NCBI GenBank assembly: GCA_965153355.1
Contig: OZ231126.1
Coordinates: 63,984,001-64,048,000 of the forward strand
Source of the DNA: Flaccisagitta enflata
Taxonomy: Eukaryota > Chaetognatha > Sagittoidea > Aphragmophora
Direction of reading: 5' to 3'
Length of the DNA: 64,000 bases
Numbering within the stretch: position 1 is the first letter of the stretch; each line of letters begins with the position of its first letter. This document shows positions 11,885-33,099 of the stretch, in pieces. Below the pieces are notes generated by a model. The model saw only the letters and a list, made by a program, of their open reading frames with translations, ran no database searches and had not been told where the DNA came from. A program made the position numbers and the translations under genes.

Positions 11885-13015
11885 CGCCCAAGGGCAATAT
11901 GTGGTCAGCGATACCCGTTGCCCTGCTTTGCATGATTGTGAATTGTAGTGAGAGGAAGCATGGCAGCAGCCCCGAATCCTGTAGAACACAGGGGACTTTT
12001 ATTTGTTTGTCATTTGTCCATCTCCCCCCCCCCCCAGGCCCTTACAGTGCTGAAATCTGCCCTCTCAGGCCTCAAATCTGCCTATTCAGATTCAAACTCT
12101 AAGAGGGGAGATTCAAACTCTATGATTTCAGGCCTGAGAGGGCAGATTTCAGGCCTGAGAAGGCAGATTTCAGGCCTGAGAGGGGAGATTTCAGGCCTGA
12201 GAGGACAGATTTCAGGCATGAGAGGGTAGATTTTAGGCCTGAGAGGGTAGATTTCAGGCCTGAAAGGATAGATTTCAGACCTGAGAAGGCAGATTCAAGG
12301 CCTCAGGGGGCAGATTTCAGACCTGAAAGGTCAGATTTCACGCCTGAAAGGTCAGATTTCACGCCTGAGAGGACAGATTTCAGGCCTGAGAAGACAGATT
12401 TTAGGCCTGAGAGGGTAGATTTTAGGCCTGAGAGAGTAGATTTCAGGCCTGAGAGAGAAGATTTCAGACCGGAGAAGGCAGATTCAAGCAGGCGTGTATA
12501 AAGTTGAGTATTCCCCCCCCCCGGTGGGGGGGGGAATAAAATCAAAGGGTTTGGAGATGGGGAAGAAAATCAAAAGCTTGAAAAAAAAGAAAAGGAAAAT
12601 TTTTGAAGATTTAACACTTTTGGTAGTACCAAAAGGTAATATTTGATTACTACAACACAATTTAACACTATTTAAAGCTCATATATACTGTTTTATTGCT
12701 TTGTGGGGAAGAAAATCATAGATTTTGTAACATGTCGCGACGAGTCGCGGGGAAGAAAATCAAAGGCAGGGGGGGGAATAAAATCAAAAGCCGCTCAACT
12801 ATATACACCCCTGGATTTAAGGCCTGAGAGGGCAGATTCCAGGCCTGAAAGGTCAGATTTCAGGCCTGCAAGGTCAGATTTCAGGCCTGAGAGGGCAGAT
12901 TTCAGGCCAGGCCGAGGGGGGGTATGGATAAACAAACAAACAAACAAACAAACGAACAAACGAACAAAAGTCCCCTGTGTTCTACAGGACATCGTCCCCT
13001 TCGGGGCCGCTGCCC
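11885..13015. repeat. Family-3 foldback with CAGGCCTGAGAGGGCAGATTT minisatellite
   Basis: The left end holds GGCAGCAGCCCCGAATCC, TGTAGAACACAGGGGACTTT and a C-run. The right end holds the complement AAGTCCCCTGTGTTCTACAG, GACATC and CCTTCGGGGCCGCTGCCC. Between them is a 21-24 bp minisatellite (TTTCAGGCCTGAGAGGGCAGA, about 12050-12480 and 12815-12910) that is itself palindromic at AGGCCT. The array is interrupted by a hAT-like MITE (12489-12813). Confidence 0.8.
12489..12813. mobile_element. 325-bp hAT-like MITE (8-bp duplication), copy 1
   Basis: Ends CAGGCGTGTATAAAGTTGAG and, inverted, CAGGGGTGTATATAGTTGAG. The flanks GATTCAAG (12481-12488) and GATTTAAG (12814-12821) agree at 7 of 8 positions. 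It lies inside the minisatellite array, so it is younger than the array. G-runs and ATAAAATCAAA blocks fill it. The 8-bp duplication and CAG start point to hAT-type mobilisation. A second copy is at 39261-39584. Confidence 0.8.
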
Positions 13016-14295
13016 AAAAGATGCGGATTGCACCACTGGTTAGCTCTTGAGCTCTAATTTTATAATCTCATGGATTTTTGGTTGGATTTCATTTTTATGC
13101 CAAAGTGACAAAAAATCAGTTTTTTTACTACAACCAACATAAAGCTATCATAAAAAAAGTCAAACTCGCGGTATCCAAAATTGGTCAAAAAGTTTTATTC
13201 TGTGTTGTTTCACATTATAAAAACATAAAAATAGTCAGTTCCATCCAAATACACGCACCCAAAGCCCATGAAGGGGTAAACATACTATCTAGCTGACAAT
13301 CATTAAAATAGCTATTACTAATTTCTCACTTTATAGAATTGCTTATTTGCTTTTTAACTAAGCTCTTTTACAGTTTGTGTTTTGATGTTTTAGTATATCT
13401 CCACATTTACTATGATTTTTTAAATCAAATATTTGTCCTATTAGTAAAAAAACTACATAGGATTTCGCTGATTTTTAGGATTTCTGTTAAAACTTTGAAG
13501 TCAATAAATACAAAAACAGAAGATGAACAAATTTTGAAAAAAAGAAAATGGTTATCTTCATGATTTTTGCTCCTCCATATCACCTAAGTAGGGTGAAGGT
13601 ATACTCTAAACTTTTGCTATGTGTGATATGTGAAGCACCTAAATGTTACCAATATTCATTGAAAATTTCAAGACTTTTTTCCTAGTGGTTTAGAAGCTCC
13701 TTAGTCCTAAGGGAAGAGTTGTTTTTATCTGCTTGAAATTGCTTTGCATTTCAACAAAAACTCTAGGATTTATTTTTGATGACAGATATTACCTTATGTA
13801 TTATCTATTTGCTGCACATTCTGAGAACAAAACAGCACCTTCCAAAAGAAAACAGGTAAAAAAAACAATTTTGCTTAAAAAATAGATATTTTTTCACTAT
13901 TTTGTTTTCCCCTCACCTTTTCTATAATATGATCTGAGCTTTGACATGCAAAAACTGTCACATGTTATCAATATTCATTGAAAATTAAAGACTTTTTTTC
14001 CTAGTGGTTTAGATGCTTTAAAGGTTTTGCATTTTACAGTCCGATCCGAAAACGGTGTATTTACCCAAGCTTCATTTAGTTATCTTTCATTAGCAGAACT
14101 ATGTGCGAAATCGAACGGAATTTTGAATCTGGTCTCCCTCAAGTAGATAACTCCACATTGTCTCTTCCATCACAAAACTATTTATTAACTGTCTTTTTAT
14201 CTCTATGTTGTTGATGATGATCTGTCTTGAAATAGATGGACAGAAACGGGGTTGGAATCATGGAAGCGACATCTTCGTGCAACAGAATTAACAAT

Positions 14296-14485
14296 AACAA
14301 GGTCGGATACACGGCTATCCAAGTCGCGTGCGGGTGGGCAGGGGCCATATTTGAGGTCACCAGACCATTTGGGCAGGAGCAGTGAGGTCCAAGAATAAAA
14401 AACATAAAAAAAGTAAAGTGTGACCGACCAACCAATGGACGGACCGACAAAGCAGGGTGTAGAGTCGCGTGCACGCGGCCAAAAA
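14296..14485 (-). repeat. Family-1 dispersed repeat, reverse copy
   Basis: Reverse order of modules: AACAAGGTCGGATACACGGC, GTCGCGTGCGGGTGGGCAGG, GGCAGGAGCAGTGAGG, GACCGACCAACCAATGGACGG, GGTGTAGAGTCGCGTGCACG. Confidence 0.85.
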
Positions 14486-15078
14486 CGAGGCCCCCGCGGT
14501 GCGATCTGCTTAGCGGCGCTTATTTGCAAATGCACTTCTTGACATAAAAGGTCATCCCAGTTCGTTTGGAATGCATTGCAGATTGCCTCAGATCATTTGA
14601 AACGGGTACCGGAATAATAAGCGCCTCAGTGGAAGCGCAAGAAACAGAAGCTTCAGAATGGTAAGCGCAAGAAACTTAAGCGCCCTACACTCATAAGCGG
14701 ATTAACTACCTTCAATCTAAGTAATAAAAAAATTTGAACTAAAAAAAAACAACTTTGATTTAAAGGAGAACCAAAAATAAAAGTATTCTTATTTTGAGCT
14801 GTGCTAATTGACCTCTATCATATCTGTTGAAACATACAAAAGCGATCATTGTAATTAAACCAGGTTATCTCGTATCATTTGGTACAGGTTTGTTTTGATC
14901 AAGATTTTTACTTTCTATAAAAATGATCATGAATTATTGCAGATGATATGTATTGATATCGATTCTACAGCATGCGGCTCAGGAAATGACAGAATTTACG
15001 GATATTGACATTAAATAGGTCTAGAATTATAAACATGATGGGTTGGTATGCCTCTGATGGAACCGCATAGAAAAAAAA
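14486..15078. other. Intergenic, no gene recognised
   Basis: Contains GCGC- and AAGCGC-containing words (14500-14700) and otherwise plain AT-rich DNA. No coding or repeat-family signal was recognised. Confidence 0.45.
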
Positions 15079-15132
<54 letters not shown>

Positions 15133-15136
15133 CCAT

Positions 15137-15231
<95 letters not shown>

Positions 15232-15232
15232 C
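15079..15232 (+). repeat. (CAA)n microsatellite
   Basis: About 50 units with one CCATAA interruption. Long Leu, Val, Cys and Thr homopolymer frames through it are artefacts. Confidence 0.95.
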
Positions 15233-15359
15233 CTGCGCTATAGTTTTTAACCAGTAATGGCGGCTGTAGCCGTGAGGAAAGAAGTTGTAAGTATTGATCA
15301 CTTTTCACCAAGCTTGTCTTTAATCACTGCAAATCTTTTTACTCATTAAATCAAATTAA

Positions 15360-16190
15360 GAGCAATTGTATGTATTGATTGCACTGAAAATCAGAAAGAA
15401 GTAGGACTGAGCCAAATGAACTAGATGAGCTAAAATGCTCAAAAACACTCAACCAGACAACCAGCTATGCTCCCTGACATGCTCGCAGACATGCTCTTTT
15501 ATATTTGCATGCTCACATTAAAATATTTATCTATTCATCCCATTTAAAATCAGAAAAAAAGACTGAACTGAACGAGCTAAGTGAGCTAGAAAACTTAAAA
15601 CATCCTCATAGATGAGCAGCTAGGCTCACTGCCATACTTTTTTGCACTTTCTTGCTTAAACATATATCAAAATATTTATTTATTCATCGCATTTGAAATC
15701 AGAAAAAAAACAAAATGAACTCAAATGCTCAAAAACACCCTCACAGATAAGCAGATTTGCTCATAAACATGTTTTCCTGTATTTGCATGCCCAAACAAAC
15801 ATAGATACAGTTTAAATACACTTCTTAATTCATCCTACATAAAATCATAAAGAATTGAAAAAAATTTGATAAGAATTCTATACATGTATGAATAAATCTT
15901 TAAAAAACCATTACTCGAAAAATGTTTATGGTATAGAATTCTGCTTGTCGCCAAATGAAAGAGAATTATCAGATTTACTTACTCTATCAATTTCATTGGA
16001 GGCTATAATCGGCCAGAGGAGATTCCCAACTTCCCTATAAGAAAATGAAAACCATGTTTCTCTGGAATATGTCAAAAAGTCGAAGACTGACTTCGACTTT
16101 TTTCCCGATTATCAATGACAACATGCTTGGCAGAGATCCAGACTAAGGAATTGTGGTTAACGAAAATCGAAAATAATCATTTGTTTTTCC
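15360..16190. repeat. Tandem ~150-bp units followed by a GTCGAAG palindrome
   Basis: Three diverged units (starting near 15385, 15545 and 15695) share ATTGAAAATCAGAAAAA, GAGCTAAATGAGCTAAAATG, CTCAAAAACACCCTCA and ATTTATTTATTCATC. Downstream, 16074-16102 is a palindrome with AAAAAGTCGAAGACTGACTT and its complement. The same two modules recur in inverse order and orientation at 33720-34170 and around 29200-29235, so this is one large dispersed family. Confidence 0.65.
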
Positions 16191-16483
16191 TATTGCGTCT
16201 ACGGCGGAAAAGAACCATCGTGACCTCTGAGGTGATTTTAGCGTAAATTACCACATAGTTCTCGACCAATTTGAACGTTGGTTCCCCATAGACATGATGT
16301 GAAAGCGTTGGTTTCGAAAAATCTATCTTTTAATGTATTCATATCGTCCAATGGCAATATGCCATGTTTGGTCAAACTAGTACTAAATTACCGTACATAG
16401 TATAGCCTATGCCATAGAGGCTCTATCTACATTTATCGGACAACAGTGGCCAGATAGACTTGAAAAGACGCGAAAAAAAACAC

Positions 16484-26080
<9,597 letters not shown>

Positions 26081-27617
26081 GATTACTGGTTTCTCCTTTT
26101 GTTATATTATGTTTCAATTTGTTTTTTTTTTGTTTTTGTTTTATTTAGTTCTGTTTTGTTTTATTTTATTTGTTTTGTTTAAATTTTTATGTTCTTCTTG
26201 TTGCTGAATTCAGTATTGTAGTGTTTTTTTTTTAAATCCGCCTTATTCAATAAGTTATTGTCAGGGGCGGGTAGTGTTTTGATTTATTACGTTCCAAAAT
26301 CATCGCCCCTTCCTAATCAAAATGAGGTAGACCAGAAACTTGCATAGACCACTCTTGATGAAAAATTTCTTCGTTTTTGGGCTGGTCCTCACATCTCAAT
26401 GAGAAGATATGTCCATCCGTCCCTCCATCCGTCCCTCAACCCCTTTGTTCCTTTGTTTGTCCATCTGTCTCTTTTTTTCGTCCATCCATCTCTCTGACTA
26501 TTTGTCAATATGTCTGTCTGTCAACCATGCAGAGCCCGACAAAATTTTCAGCTGCCTACAAGCTAGGTTTTCTTACAAGCTCTTGCCTACAAAATATTTT
26601 GATAAATCTGTAGATACAGATATCCAAAACATATTAAAAAAAGTAAGAAAGACAACTTTTTATAGTAACATGATGATAAGTTGTTTCAATTTATCATTGC
26701 CTATAGAAAGTATGTATTACTATATGATAAGGCAAATTAAATAAAAATAAAATTTGTAGTCATTCCTTAGAATTTTGATACTTTATGACATAAATTTTTC
26801 AAATTTTTCGGTTTTTCATGATTTTCTTATTGTTTTGATATTTTTTTTCTAATCTCCTTGCCTACAAAATCTGTTAGCTGCCTACAAGCAATGCTTGCGT
26901 GCTTGGGCACTTTGTCGTACCCTGCAACCATGCATCTGCTTTTTCCATCCGTGCCTCCATTCATACGTCAGTCTACCCAGAAAAACACGTATACGTGAAT
27001 TGCACAGAAAAGCATACTTCGAGTTGGCCCATTATGATGAAATTTTGAATGTAGTGGGCCCAGTACTTAAGTAACAAGGCCGTACACACGGCTACCAAAG
27101 TCGGCTACCAAAGTCGGCCTTCTATATTTTTTATGCAAAAGAGTTTTTTAAGCATAAACGTTCGACAGATGTTACCAATCCATCTGTACATCGGTTCATC
27201 CATCCAACCATTGATCGGGCCGTCCACCCCACCCTCCATTTGGAACCCTGGATTATTTTTCGCCACAGAGGACGCACGTTTTGAGCCTTGTAAAAAATCG
27301 TCATCCCGGTATCAATCATTATTCCAGAAAGACGAGTCCGCAGTTCCACGGGCTTATAACACGATTTGACGCTTTTGAAAATTCGAACTTGTCCAGGTTA
27401 TAAAAACAGAGATCGCCGAGTAAGAACTCCCTAATTCCTAATAGAAATAGTCATAATTGATAGATCAAGAAACATGTTTTCTTTGTCGTTGAAAACCGGT
27501 ACGACCCTTAACATTCACCTCCATATAATAACTGCTCTTTATAGTCGCTAAAACACGACTCTATAACCTGCTGCCGGTTGGTCGGTCGCCGTCGGTCCAT
27601 CCGTTGGCCTTGATCCA
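26081..27617. other. Region 5' of SLC22 copy B, no gene recognised
   Basis: T-rich runs with TTTTGTTTTG (26110-26180), a TCCGTCC/CATCC stretch at about 26410-26520, a repeated GCCTACAAG word (26550-26600, 26860-26890) and no recognised coding segment. It would contain the promoter of copy B, but no specific element could be identified. Confidence 0.4.
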
Positions 27618-27619
27618 TA

Positions 27620-28801
27620 CACTGCGCTTTTAAAAAAATTCTCGGTGGAAAGTCATATACAGGGTCTTCAATTACGACTGACTTATTCTAAATTGATGGT
27701 GTGCCTCGCATAGTCAATATTATGATTTTTTCTTTTTTCCCTCTTGTAGCATATTGTTTGACGTTTTTTGTATAAAAATTTCAAGGGTTTTTATCAAATA
27801 TTTTGTCTGTTATGATAATTTTAAGTAGATCAGGTACCCATGGTTGTGACTTGAAAAAATCGCGTTTTTGTTTTGACATGTTTTTAGATACGTCCGTCAG
27901 GAACGCATCTCTATAAGAAGGTCTGTCCGTCCGTCGGTCCGTTGGTCCGTCGGTCGGTACGTCAGTCGGTCCGTCACACCTGTGCAAAAACCGCGTTTCT
28001 CGGCTGTTTTTGGCCACGGTGAGATCCTACACTGAAACAAATGATCTACCAACATGTTTTAAAATTCTTTCCACCCATCTGTTTGTCCATCTGTCTCTCC
28101 ATACGTATGTCACATGATCAATACACGCTGAGACACAGCCCGGACGGATCGTTGCCCTGTCGGGCTTGTTTCATATTGCTCTCATTTTAATTTAGAATAA
28201 GTCAATCGCAATTGAAGACTCTGTATCTGTGGGTTTTTCTGCATTTTTAAGCAGTATTGGGATGTAAGAGCATGTTTACATGTTTACATGTTTACAACTA
28301 GCAAAAATAAAATCATTCCCTGAGCGCTTTTTGAGTAATCTTCAAAATAGAAAAAAATTAAACCTATTTGTAATGCAGATTTTAATGAGTTGTATTGGCT
28401 CATTTTTTTATTCCATATTGCTATTCTATACAAAATTTCCTTTCATTTGATAGGTCACACTATATGGTTTTATATAGAAATTAGGTTTTCATATTTTGAG
28501 CCACCGTTACTTTTTTGTAACGGTGACTCAAAAAATGAAAATTTTAATTCTTTGCAAAAGTATAAGGTGCGACCTATCAAATGAAAGGGAATTTTGCATA
28601 GATTAACAATGTAGAATCAGAAATTAAGTCAACACATCCCAGAAGAATCTGCATTGAAATTAGGTCTATTTTTTTCTGATTTTGAAGGTTATTCAAAAAT
28701 CGCTCAGGGAATGATTTTGTTTTTGCTAGTTGCATGCTCTTACACCCCAATACTGCTCAAAAATGCAGAAAAACTCAGAATTGTTTTAAAAGCACAGTGC
28801 A
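27620..28801. mobile_element. TA-flanked foldback (family CACTGTGC) with a family-2 repeat inside
   Basis: Ends CACTGCGCTTTTAAAAAAAT on the left and, inverted, CACTGTGCTTTTAAAACAAT on the right, with TA at 27618-27619 and 28802-28803. A long palindrome (about 28230-28790) centres near 28512 on ACCGTTACTTTTTTGTAACG. Arms share CCTATCAAATGAAAGGGAAT, GAGCGATTTTTGA and GTATTGGGGTGTAA-type blocks. A complete family-2 repeat sits in the left part. Relatives occur at 41030-41657 and 41880-42315. Confidence 0.75.
27881..28171 (+). repeat. Family-2 dispersed repeat, forward copy
   Basis: Modules in order: TTTTTAGATACGTCC, GGAACGCATCTCTATAAGAA, GTCTGTCCGTCC with a CGGTCCGT tract, GTGCAAAAACCGCGTTTCTC, GGCTGTTTTTGG, GTTTGTCCATCTGTCTCTCC, CACGCTGAGACACAGCCCGG, CTGTCGGGCTTGTTT. 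It is the clearest copy for defining the family. Confidence 0.85.
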
Positions 28802-28840
28802 TATTTTCGTCTGTCCATTGTTGGAAACGACTCGCATGTT

Positions 28841-29118
28841 TCTTAGTCGCGTGACACGCGGCTCTTGATAACCCGCGTTGTCGGTCAGCCGGTTGGTCCG
28901 TCTGTCTACATGTCTGTCTGTCTGTGTCTGTCTGTCTATCGGTCTGTCCGACTGTTCATCCATAACACAGTTTTTTTTTTCGTTTATAGACAGTTCTTAG
29001 TAAGAACTCTTATTCTGCTGCTCCTGCCCTGTAGGCTGTACTTGATTGGCTTATAACATCGCTTCTCCTGCTCACCCGCACCCGCACTCGACTTGGGTAG
29101 CCGTGTATCCGGCCTTCT
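28841..29118 (+). repeat. Family-1 dispersed repeat, forward copy
   Basis: TCTTAGTCGCGTGACACGCGG, GTTGTCGGTCAGCCGGTTGG, a GTCTGTCTGTCTGTG tract, CTGCTCCTGCCC, GCACCCGCACTCGACTTGGG and TAGCCGTGTATCCGGCCTTC in the standard order. Confidence 0.85.
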
Positions 29119-29159
29119 TTCTTTTGCGATGTCGCTTCCTTCATACCTGTTTCGGTGTT

Positions 29160-29640
29160 TGCATTGCCCATACACTAATCTTGCTTATTCAGCCATTATC
29201 GGGGAAAAAAGTCGAAGTCAGTCTTCGACTTTTTGACATATTCGAGAGGAACAGGATTTTCATTTTCTTTTGAGAAAGTTGAGGGTCTTGATTGACCGAT
29301 TGGGGCCTCCAGTGAAAAAGATAGGGTAAGTAGATTTGATAATTCTCTTTCATTTAGCGCCAAACAGAATGCTCTACACACGGTAAGGAAATTAACTGTC
29401 ATTAGTTTTAGAAAGACATCATCCTCCAATTCCACGTCAATCCAACCCAAAATTGTCCCCTGCATGAGGGAAAACCGGCGAGAAAAAAACTCAGCTCCAA
29501 TTTTTTTGTCAGTTTGCAATTGCTTGCACTCCTTTTGATGGTGGAAATGAAGGGAAAAAATGGTCAATTTGATATAAGCCTCACCAACAAAAATGCTGGT
29601 AACACAACAATATACCATGTTCTGATTATAGGTCCACCTG
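29160..29640 (-). repeat. Dispersed element with GTCGAAG palindrome
   Basis: Contains AAAAAAGTCGAAGTCAGTCTTCGACTTTTT (about 29205-29235), then a stretch whose reverse complement is at 33480-33620, sharing CCTGCATGAGGGAAAACCGG, TTTTTTGTC, and CCAATTC/GAATTGG plus GATGATG blocks. The palindrome also occurs at 16074-16102. No coding capacity was recognised. Confidence 0.6.
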
Positions 29641-29696
29641 ACTGACCTATATTTAAGTGCGTCCTTGCACTTCTATAAGAGGCCATGTCCATCCTC

Positions 29697-30593
29697 ACAT
29701 GGTCAGCGGTACCCAATGCCCTGCTTGGAGTGATCAGCTGTAGAAGTGGCCTGAGAGCAGGGCAGCAGCCCCAAAGGGCGGATGTCCTGTACAACACAGG
29801 GGCGAATTTCCAGACATCCTGAGAAGACACATTGAAGGGCAGATTTGATTGATTAGAGCACAGTAATGAGATCTGGGAAGAGGGCAGATTAGAGACCTGA
29901 GAGGGTTATTTTGAGAGCTGAATTGAGACCCAAGTAGTCAGATTTCTAGGTTGGAGAGAGCTGATTTTTGGCCTGAAATGGTTAAGTTTGGGCCTGAATA
30001 GGCTGATTAAGGGCTATTGTAGACTGACCTTGGGCTTGAGAGAGAGCTAATTTTGGATCTGAAAGGGCTGATTTTAGGCCTGAGAGGGCTGACTTTTGGG
30101 TATAAGAGAGCTGAATTGGGGCCTAAGAGACCTGGGGGGGACGCACCTGGTAATCTCTAATAGAAAAATGTGAGATTAATACCCAAGCAATACCCAAGCA
30201 TACCCGAGCATACCCAAGAAATACCCTAGCAATACCCAAGTAATACCCAAGCAATACCCAGGCAATACCCAAGCAATACCCGAGCATACCCAAATACCCG
30301 AGCATACCCGAGCAATCCTGAGCGATACCAAAGCAATGCCAAAGTAATACCCGGGCATACCCGAGCATACCCAAGCAATACCCAAGTAATACCCTAGCGA
30401 TACCCTAGCAATACCCGAGCAATACCCGAGCAATACCCGAGCATACCCAAATACCCGAGTATACCCCGGGTTTTAATCTCACCTCAGATTACGTAGTGGG
30501 ACGGAAGTAGGGACGGACATACAAACGGACATATGGAAATTCCCCCCTGTGTCCTACAGGACATCAGCCCTTTGGCGCTGGTGCCCAAAAGTA
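29697..30593. repeat. Family-3 foldback with ATACCCAAGCA minisatellite
   Basis: The left end has ATGGTCAGCGGTACCCAATG, CCCTGC, GGGCAGCAGCCCCAAAGGGC and GGATGTCCTGTACAACACAG. The right end has the inverse CCTGTGTCCTACAGGACATC and AGCCCTTTGGCGCTGGTGCC. Between them are CTGAGAGGGCTGATTTTAGG-type repeats (29880-30120) and then a clean 11-12 bp array of ATACCCAAGCA/ATACCCGAGCA (30178-30470). The repetitive GYxLGIAWV-like frames of that array are artefacts. Confidence 0.8.
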
Positions 30594-30779
30594 AAATGTG
30601 ACTGACCGACTAACCAATAGACGGACGGAAAAAGCTGTTGAGTAGCTTAAAAGCTCATTATTCAAAAGTTTTGCAAGCAAAACTACGCATGACCAAACGA
30701 TAGAGCATGCTCTTACTATGATATCAATTAAACCAAACCAAATAAAAGAGCATGCGCTTAACCACACAGATAACCTATG

Positions 30780-31330
30780 ATTCCACATGGCCACACAGGG
30801 TGATATTCTCCGGTTTCCAGTTTCCGGTGTCCGTCCCCCCAAGCCTCAAAACAGGCCCCAAGACCCCAAATCAAGCCTATTAGACCCCAAATCAGGCCTC
30901 CCAGACCCCAAATTTGGCCTCTTAGACCCCAAATCAGACCACTCAGACCCCAGATCAGATCTCTCAGATCTGAATTCAAGCCCCTCAGACCTCAAATCAG
31001 GCCTCTTAGACCAAAATTCAAAGCCCCTCACACCACAATTCAGGCCTCGCATACCCTAAAACAAGCCCCTCAGACCTCAAATCAGGCCTCTCAGACCAAA
31101 ATTCAAAGCCCCTCAGACCAAAATTCAGACCTCTCAGACCTAAACTCAGGCCTCTCAGACCTCTCAGACCTAACTTCAGCTGTCCAAACCCTAATTCAGG
31201 CCTCTCAGACTCGACTCAGACCCTCCAAACCCTGACTCAGGCCTCCCAAATCTCAAATTGGGCCTTTAGACCCCAGATTAACACTCTTAGACCCTAACTC
31301 AGAAGATCGCCCTGTGTGGACTCATAGGTC
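30780..31330 (+). repeat. CAGACCCCAAATCAGGCCTC minisatellite (family-3 type)
   Basis: Around 25 degenerate 20-24 bp units of CCAAATCAGGCCTCTTAGAC. The right flank holds CATAGGTCATCTGCTCCTCT, AGGGCTGCTGCCCC and GGGGCATTGGGTACCACTGA (31325-31415), the same terminal module as other family-3 elements. The left terminal module is missing. Confidence 0.7.
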
Positions 31331-31556
31331 ATCTGCTCCTCTAGGGCTGCTGCCCCTTCATGTTCACCACCACATCCTCATGTAAACTAACTTAGGGGCA
31401 TTGGGTACCACTGACCATGTAACGCTTTTGTGACTATTTAGATGTAGATTAGTGAGAGGCTTCATCCATCTGTCTATTGCCATTGATCTGTTTGTGGTTT
31501 TGTCTGTAGGTCCGCACTAGAGCCGAAAAGTGTAGGAATACAAATTTCTGGCCCGT

Positions 31557-31642
<86 letters not shown>
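31557..31642 (+). repeat. (GT)n microsatellite
   Basis: About 40 GT units. The THTHTH frame on the minus strand is an artefact. Confidence 0.97.
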
Positions 31643-31643
<1 letters not shown>

Positions 31644-31741
31644 ACACTTGATCTTTTTGGCTGTTTTGGCGAAGTAGTTTTTTAAGCGCAAAAAAATCCA
31701 ATGACGGAAACATCTTGATTTTCTGTTTTACCTTAGAAGCC

Positions 31742-31970
31742 TTTTTAGTTGCGGACACGCAACTCTATAAGAGGCTTTGTCCGTCCGTCCGTCCGTCCGT
31801 CCATCCGTTGGTCGGTCCGTCGGTCCGTCACGCTCGAGTTGAAAACTCAAGAAACGCGCATTTACGATGCTGCAGTTGTCATTGAATGTGCGTGGGCGTA
31901 TGTTAGTTTGTGGGAAGGGGGTTGGGGTGAGGCTAGGGGGTGGCTGCCCCTGCCCACCCGTCCGCAACGA
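31742..31970 (+). repeat. Family-1 dispersed repeat, forward copy
   Basis: TTTTTAGTTGCGGACACGCAA, CTCTATAAGAGGCTTTGTCC, (GTCC)n with GGTCGGTCCGTC, GAAACGCGCATTT and CCCCTGCCCACCCGTCCGCA. The CCGGCCTTGTT end is missing or diverged, and an extra GGGTTGGGGTGAGG segment is inserted. Confidence 0.8.
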
Positions 31971-32199
31971 TATTGTGACCCCGTGTCACTTGTTTACTTG
32001 CATTAAAGCGTAATTTGGGCAGATTTCCTTTGCCAGATTTCTTTCAGCTCCTTATCTCACTTCGCGGATCAGTCGAGTGTGGTGTGTGTGTGGGTGTGTG
32101 TGAGCGCATCCTTGACATTGTAACTCTGTGTCACTTGTTTTGTACAGAACCAGAATATGACAATGACTTAATCTAAGGCTGTATTCAGCAGTATTGCAT

Positions 32200-33000
32200 A
32201 GGAACAATGCCATATACACTGCTACCCTATTCGTGTGCTGGTGGGCAGGGGCAGTGATAGAGAAGGTCACTGGGGTATTTGGGCAGGTATTTGCCCCTAG
32301 GCTGACCTAAGCTGGGCTAGGATTTAAGCAAGAAGGCTATGATTTAAGACCCTGCTTGCATCAGAGCTATGATGTTAGGATTTTAGCCGTGATGCTGGGA
32401 TATTAGCCAAAAGGCCTTGAGGCTGAGGTGGGAGCTTTGGAGATGGGATGGGAGTCTTGAGGCTTGAAGTTGAGGGATTGGTGCCTCAATGCTGGGATTG
32501 GAACTTTTAAGGCTGGGCCTCAAGGCTAAAATTTGGGCTTTGATGCGGGGGGGGGGGGGGGGTGGAGAGGGAGGAGAAGGGGAAATTTCCTGTAATTATG
32601 AAAGCAAAGGTCATTGGCCCCTTGGGAGTCGCTGCCCAAAAAGAAAACCAACTGACCAAGCGATCAACCAACCAACCAACCAACCAACCAACCAATTGAC
32701 TGACAGATAAATCAGGGTAGAGTCGCGTTGCACGCAAATAAAAGTGTAACGGCGTTCTCATTGAAATGAAACAAAAATTTCATCAATTTCCGTAGAATTC
32801 AAATTACATAATCAGCATGTGACAGAAACCAAAACAAGTGACGCGGTCCACAACGCTTCAATGCTTCACCCAAACCCCCTTTCAAAAAAAGCTTTTAAAA
32901 TGCTTGTTTTCCCACTTTCCGTCTAGTGCCCACAGGCGGACAGACAGACAGACAGACAGACAGACAAAGCCTCTTATAGAGTTGCGTGTCTGCAACAAAA
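32200..33000. repeat. Family-1 and family-3 fragments with a GGCTGGGATTT array
   Basis: GTATTGCATAGGAAC... GTGCTGGTGGGCAGGGGCAG (to 32255) is a reverse family-1 end. Then a degenerate TTAAGGCTGGGATTGGAGCTT minisatellite (32290-32540), a G-run, a GTCATTGGCCCCTTGGGAGT family-3 module, an (ACCA)n run (32660-32695) and AGAGTCGCGTTGCACGC. A (GACA)n tract with CCTCTTATAGAGTTGCGTG lies at 32935-32985. Confidence 0.6.
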
Positions 33001-33099
33001 AACATTGGCATACGAGTGGCTGATGCAAGGGATAGATTATCAGCAGTGTTTGCGAAAATGTTTCATTATTCTGAAGAAGGAGAGAAAGAATAAGACTTA

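Larger units (their letters stand above)
11281..14057. mobile_element. 2.8-kb TA-flanked element (family CACYGTCTT) with nested insertions
   Basis: Terminal inverted repeats CACCGTCTTCGGATCGGACT and, from the right end, CACCGTTTTCGGATCGGACT continue for about 150 bp with mismatches (TGTAAAATGCAAAAC, AACATGTGAC, TTTTTGCATG, AGAAAAGGTGAGGG). TA flanks both ends (11279-11280, 14058-14059). A direct repeat TTTGCATTTCAACAAAAACT occurs at about 11476 and 13744. It carries no transposase and holds a family-3 foldback (about 11885-13015). A short relative with the same termini is at 45977-46725. Confidence 0.8.

Noticed and set aside
30123-30433. GIAWVLLGY-type repeat protein on the minus strand
   Set aside because: Direct translation of the ATACCCAAGCA minisatellite.
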